From Salmonella enterica subsp. diarizonae (lineage in GTDB: Bacteria; Pseudomonadota; Gammaproteobacteria; Enterobacterales; Enterobacteriaceae), in assembly GCF_008692785.1 (NCBI RefSeq), contig NZ_VXJV01000009.1:124001-188000 (forward strand): 64,000 nt of DNA. Direction: 5' to 3'. Position 1 is the first letter of the stretch, and every line of letters begins with the position of its first letter. The position numbers and the translations under genes are program-made. Shown one piece after another: positions 62,978 through 64,000 of this stretch. A model generated the notes under the pieces. It saw only the letters and a list, made by a program, of their open reading frames with translations, was not told the DNA's origin and did no database searches.

Positions 62978-64000
62978 CAAAAGATTTGTCTGTTACCTTT
63001 TGCGGCGTTAAGTTTCCCAATCCGTTTTGTCTCTCTTCTTCTCCGGTAGGCAACTGTTATGAGATGTGCGCCAAAGCCTATGATACCGGCTGGGGCGGGA
63101 TCGTTTTTAAAACCATTGGTTTTTTTATTGCTAACGAAGTCTCTCCACGTTTTGATCACCTGACCAAAGAAGATACCGGTTTTATTGGTTTCAAAAACAT
63201 GGAACAAATCGCTGAGCATCCGCTGGAAGAGAATCTGGCCGCCATTCGACGGCTAAAACAGGATTACCCGGATAAGGTGCTGATTGCTTCCATCATGGGG
63301 GAAAATGAGCAGCAGTGGCAGGAACTGGCGCGTCTGGTTGAAGAAGCCGGCGCGGATATGATTGAGTGTAACTTCTCTTGTCCGCAGATGACCTCGCACG
63401 CCATGGGAAGCGATGTAGGACAAAGTCCCGAACTGGTTGAAAAATACTGCCGCGCCGTAAAACGCGGTTCATCTTTGCCAATGCTGGCGAAAATGACGCC
63501 GAATATTGGCGATATGTGCGAAGTCGCGCTGGCCGCCAAACGCGGCGGAGCCGACGGTATCGCCATCATCAACACCGTGAAATCCATTACTAACATTGAC
63601 CTGAACCGCAAAATCGGGATGCCGGTGGTTAACGGTAAATCCAGCATCTCCGGTTATTCAGGGAAAGCGGTGAAACCCATTGCGCTGCGTTTTATCCAGC
63701 AGTTGCGGATGCACCCTGAACTGCGCGATTTCCCGATTAGCGGTATCGGCGGCATTGAGACCTGGGAGGACGCTGCCGAATTTCTGCTGCTGGGCGCGGC
63801 GACCCTACAGGTAACGACAGGCATTATGCAATACGGTTACCGCATTGTAGAAGATATGGCGAGCGGCCTCAGCCATTATCTGGCCGATCAGGGGTTTGCC
63901 TCATTACAGGAGATGATCGGGCTGGCGAATAGCAATATTATCCCGGCGGAAGACCTGGATCGCAGCTATATCGTCTATCCGCAGATTAATCAGGAGAAAT
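62971..64000 (+). CDS. preA: PreA, dihydropyrimidine dehydrogenase catalytic subunit (3' end missing)
   Basis: FMN TIM-barrel subunit that reduces uracil/thymine to the dihydro forms. The frame starts [19 protein letters not shown] and stays open to the window end, about 343 codons of the usual roughly 411. FMN/substrate residues include ECNFSCPQM near residue 130, LAKMTPN, and [13 protein letters not shown]. The C-terminal ferredoxin-like 4Fe-4S domain lies outside the window. AGGAGG lies seven bases before the ATG. It overlaps preT by seven bases. Confidence 0.94.
   Translation, partial: MLTKDLSVTFCGVKFPNPFCLSSSPVGNCYEMCAKAYDTGWGGIVFKTIGFFIANEVSPRFDHLTKEDTGFIGFKNMEQIAEHPLEENLAAIRRLKQDYPDKVLIASIMGENEQQWQELARLVEEAGADMIECNFSCPQMTSHAMGSDVGQSPELVEKYCRAVKRGSSLPMLAKMTPNIGDMCEVALAAKRGGADGIAIINTVKSITNIDLNRKIGMPVVNGKSSISGYSGKAVKPIALRFIQQLRMHPELRDFPISGIGGIETWEDAAEFLLLGAATLQVTTGIMQYGYRIVEDMASGLSHYLADQGFASLQEMIGLANSNIIPAEDLDRSYIVYPQINQEK

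Overview
The window is a chromosomal segment of a non-typhoidal-type Salmonella enterica. This rests on protein sequences and gene order that I recognise from memory: the mdtABCD-baeSR block, the SPI-2 effector cluster sseK2-srcA-steD next to cyaR, the stcABCD fimbrial operon, the gentisate (mhb) operon, and core genes in E. coli-like order (yegQ, yegS-fbaB-yegTUVW, thiMD, mrp/metG, btsSR, mlrA, yehWXYZ, bglX, dld, pbpG, yohCDF, dusC, yohJK-cdd-sanA, preTA). No database search was run.

Layout. 1-10.97 kb: envelope-stress efflux operon mdtA (5' end cut off), mdtB, mdtC, mdtD/iceT, baeS, baeR, all overlapping or abutting. 11.1-12.65 kb: yegQ/trhP (tRNA wobble hydroxylation) and the CRP-controlled small RNA CyaR, whose terminator doubles as a P2-type phage attachment core. 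12.65-15.57 kb: an AT-rich acquired patch with effector sseK2, and on the other strand effector steD and its chaperone srcA. 15.57-23.5 kb: yegS, fbaB, the uncharacterised yegTUV operon with its likely repressor yegW, and thiMD under a TPP riboswitch. 23.8-29.6 kb: rcnB, stcABCD and yehE. 29.8-34 kb: mrp/apbC divergent from metG, then a deletion-like junction and yehS. 34-41.4 kb: pyruvate-sensing btsSR, mlrA, small protein yohO, and the osmoprotectant transporter yehZYXW. 41.5-52 kb: bglX, dld, pbpG, yohC, yohD, yohF, outer-membrane factor mdtQ, small protein yohP, dusC. 52.1-58.1 kb: mhbMIHDT and divergent mhbR, for 3-hydroxybenzoate/gentisate degradation. 58.2-64 kb: yohJK, cdd with CRP/CytR sites, sanA, a broken yeiS, and preTA (preA runs off the window).

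How the genes work together. MdtABC with TolC and BaeSR form one envelope-stress efflux unit. SrcA is the known chaperone for SteD, and SseK2 is secreted by the same SPI-2 apparatus. MhbT imports an aromatic acid that MhbM, D, I and H take in turn through gentisate, maleylpyruvate and fumarylpyruvate to pyruvate and fumarate. YegT, U and V look like transporter, glycohydrolase and sugar kinase of an unassigned ribosyl-compound pathway.

The points most worth checking are: the amber codon in yeiS; a three-residue C-terminal extension of SseK2; the P2-like attB in cyaR beside the effector patch; a terminator hairpin with the dusC -10 box in its loop; GGTATT repeats before yegTUV; and two plus-facing terminator-like hairpins with no plus-strand gene upstream. 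I found no CRISPR array, tRNA, rRNA or insertion sequence, and no large novel multi-gene system.
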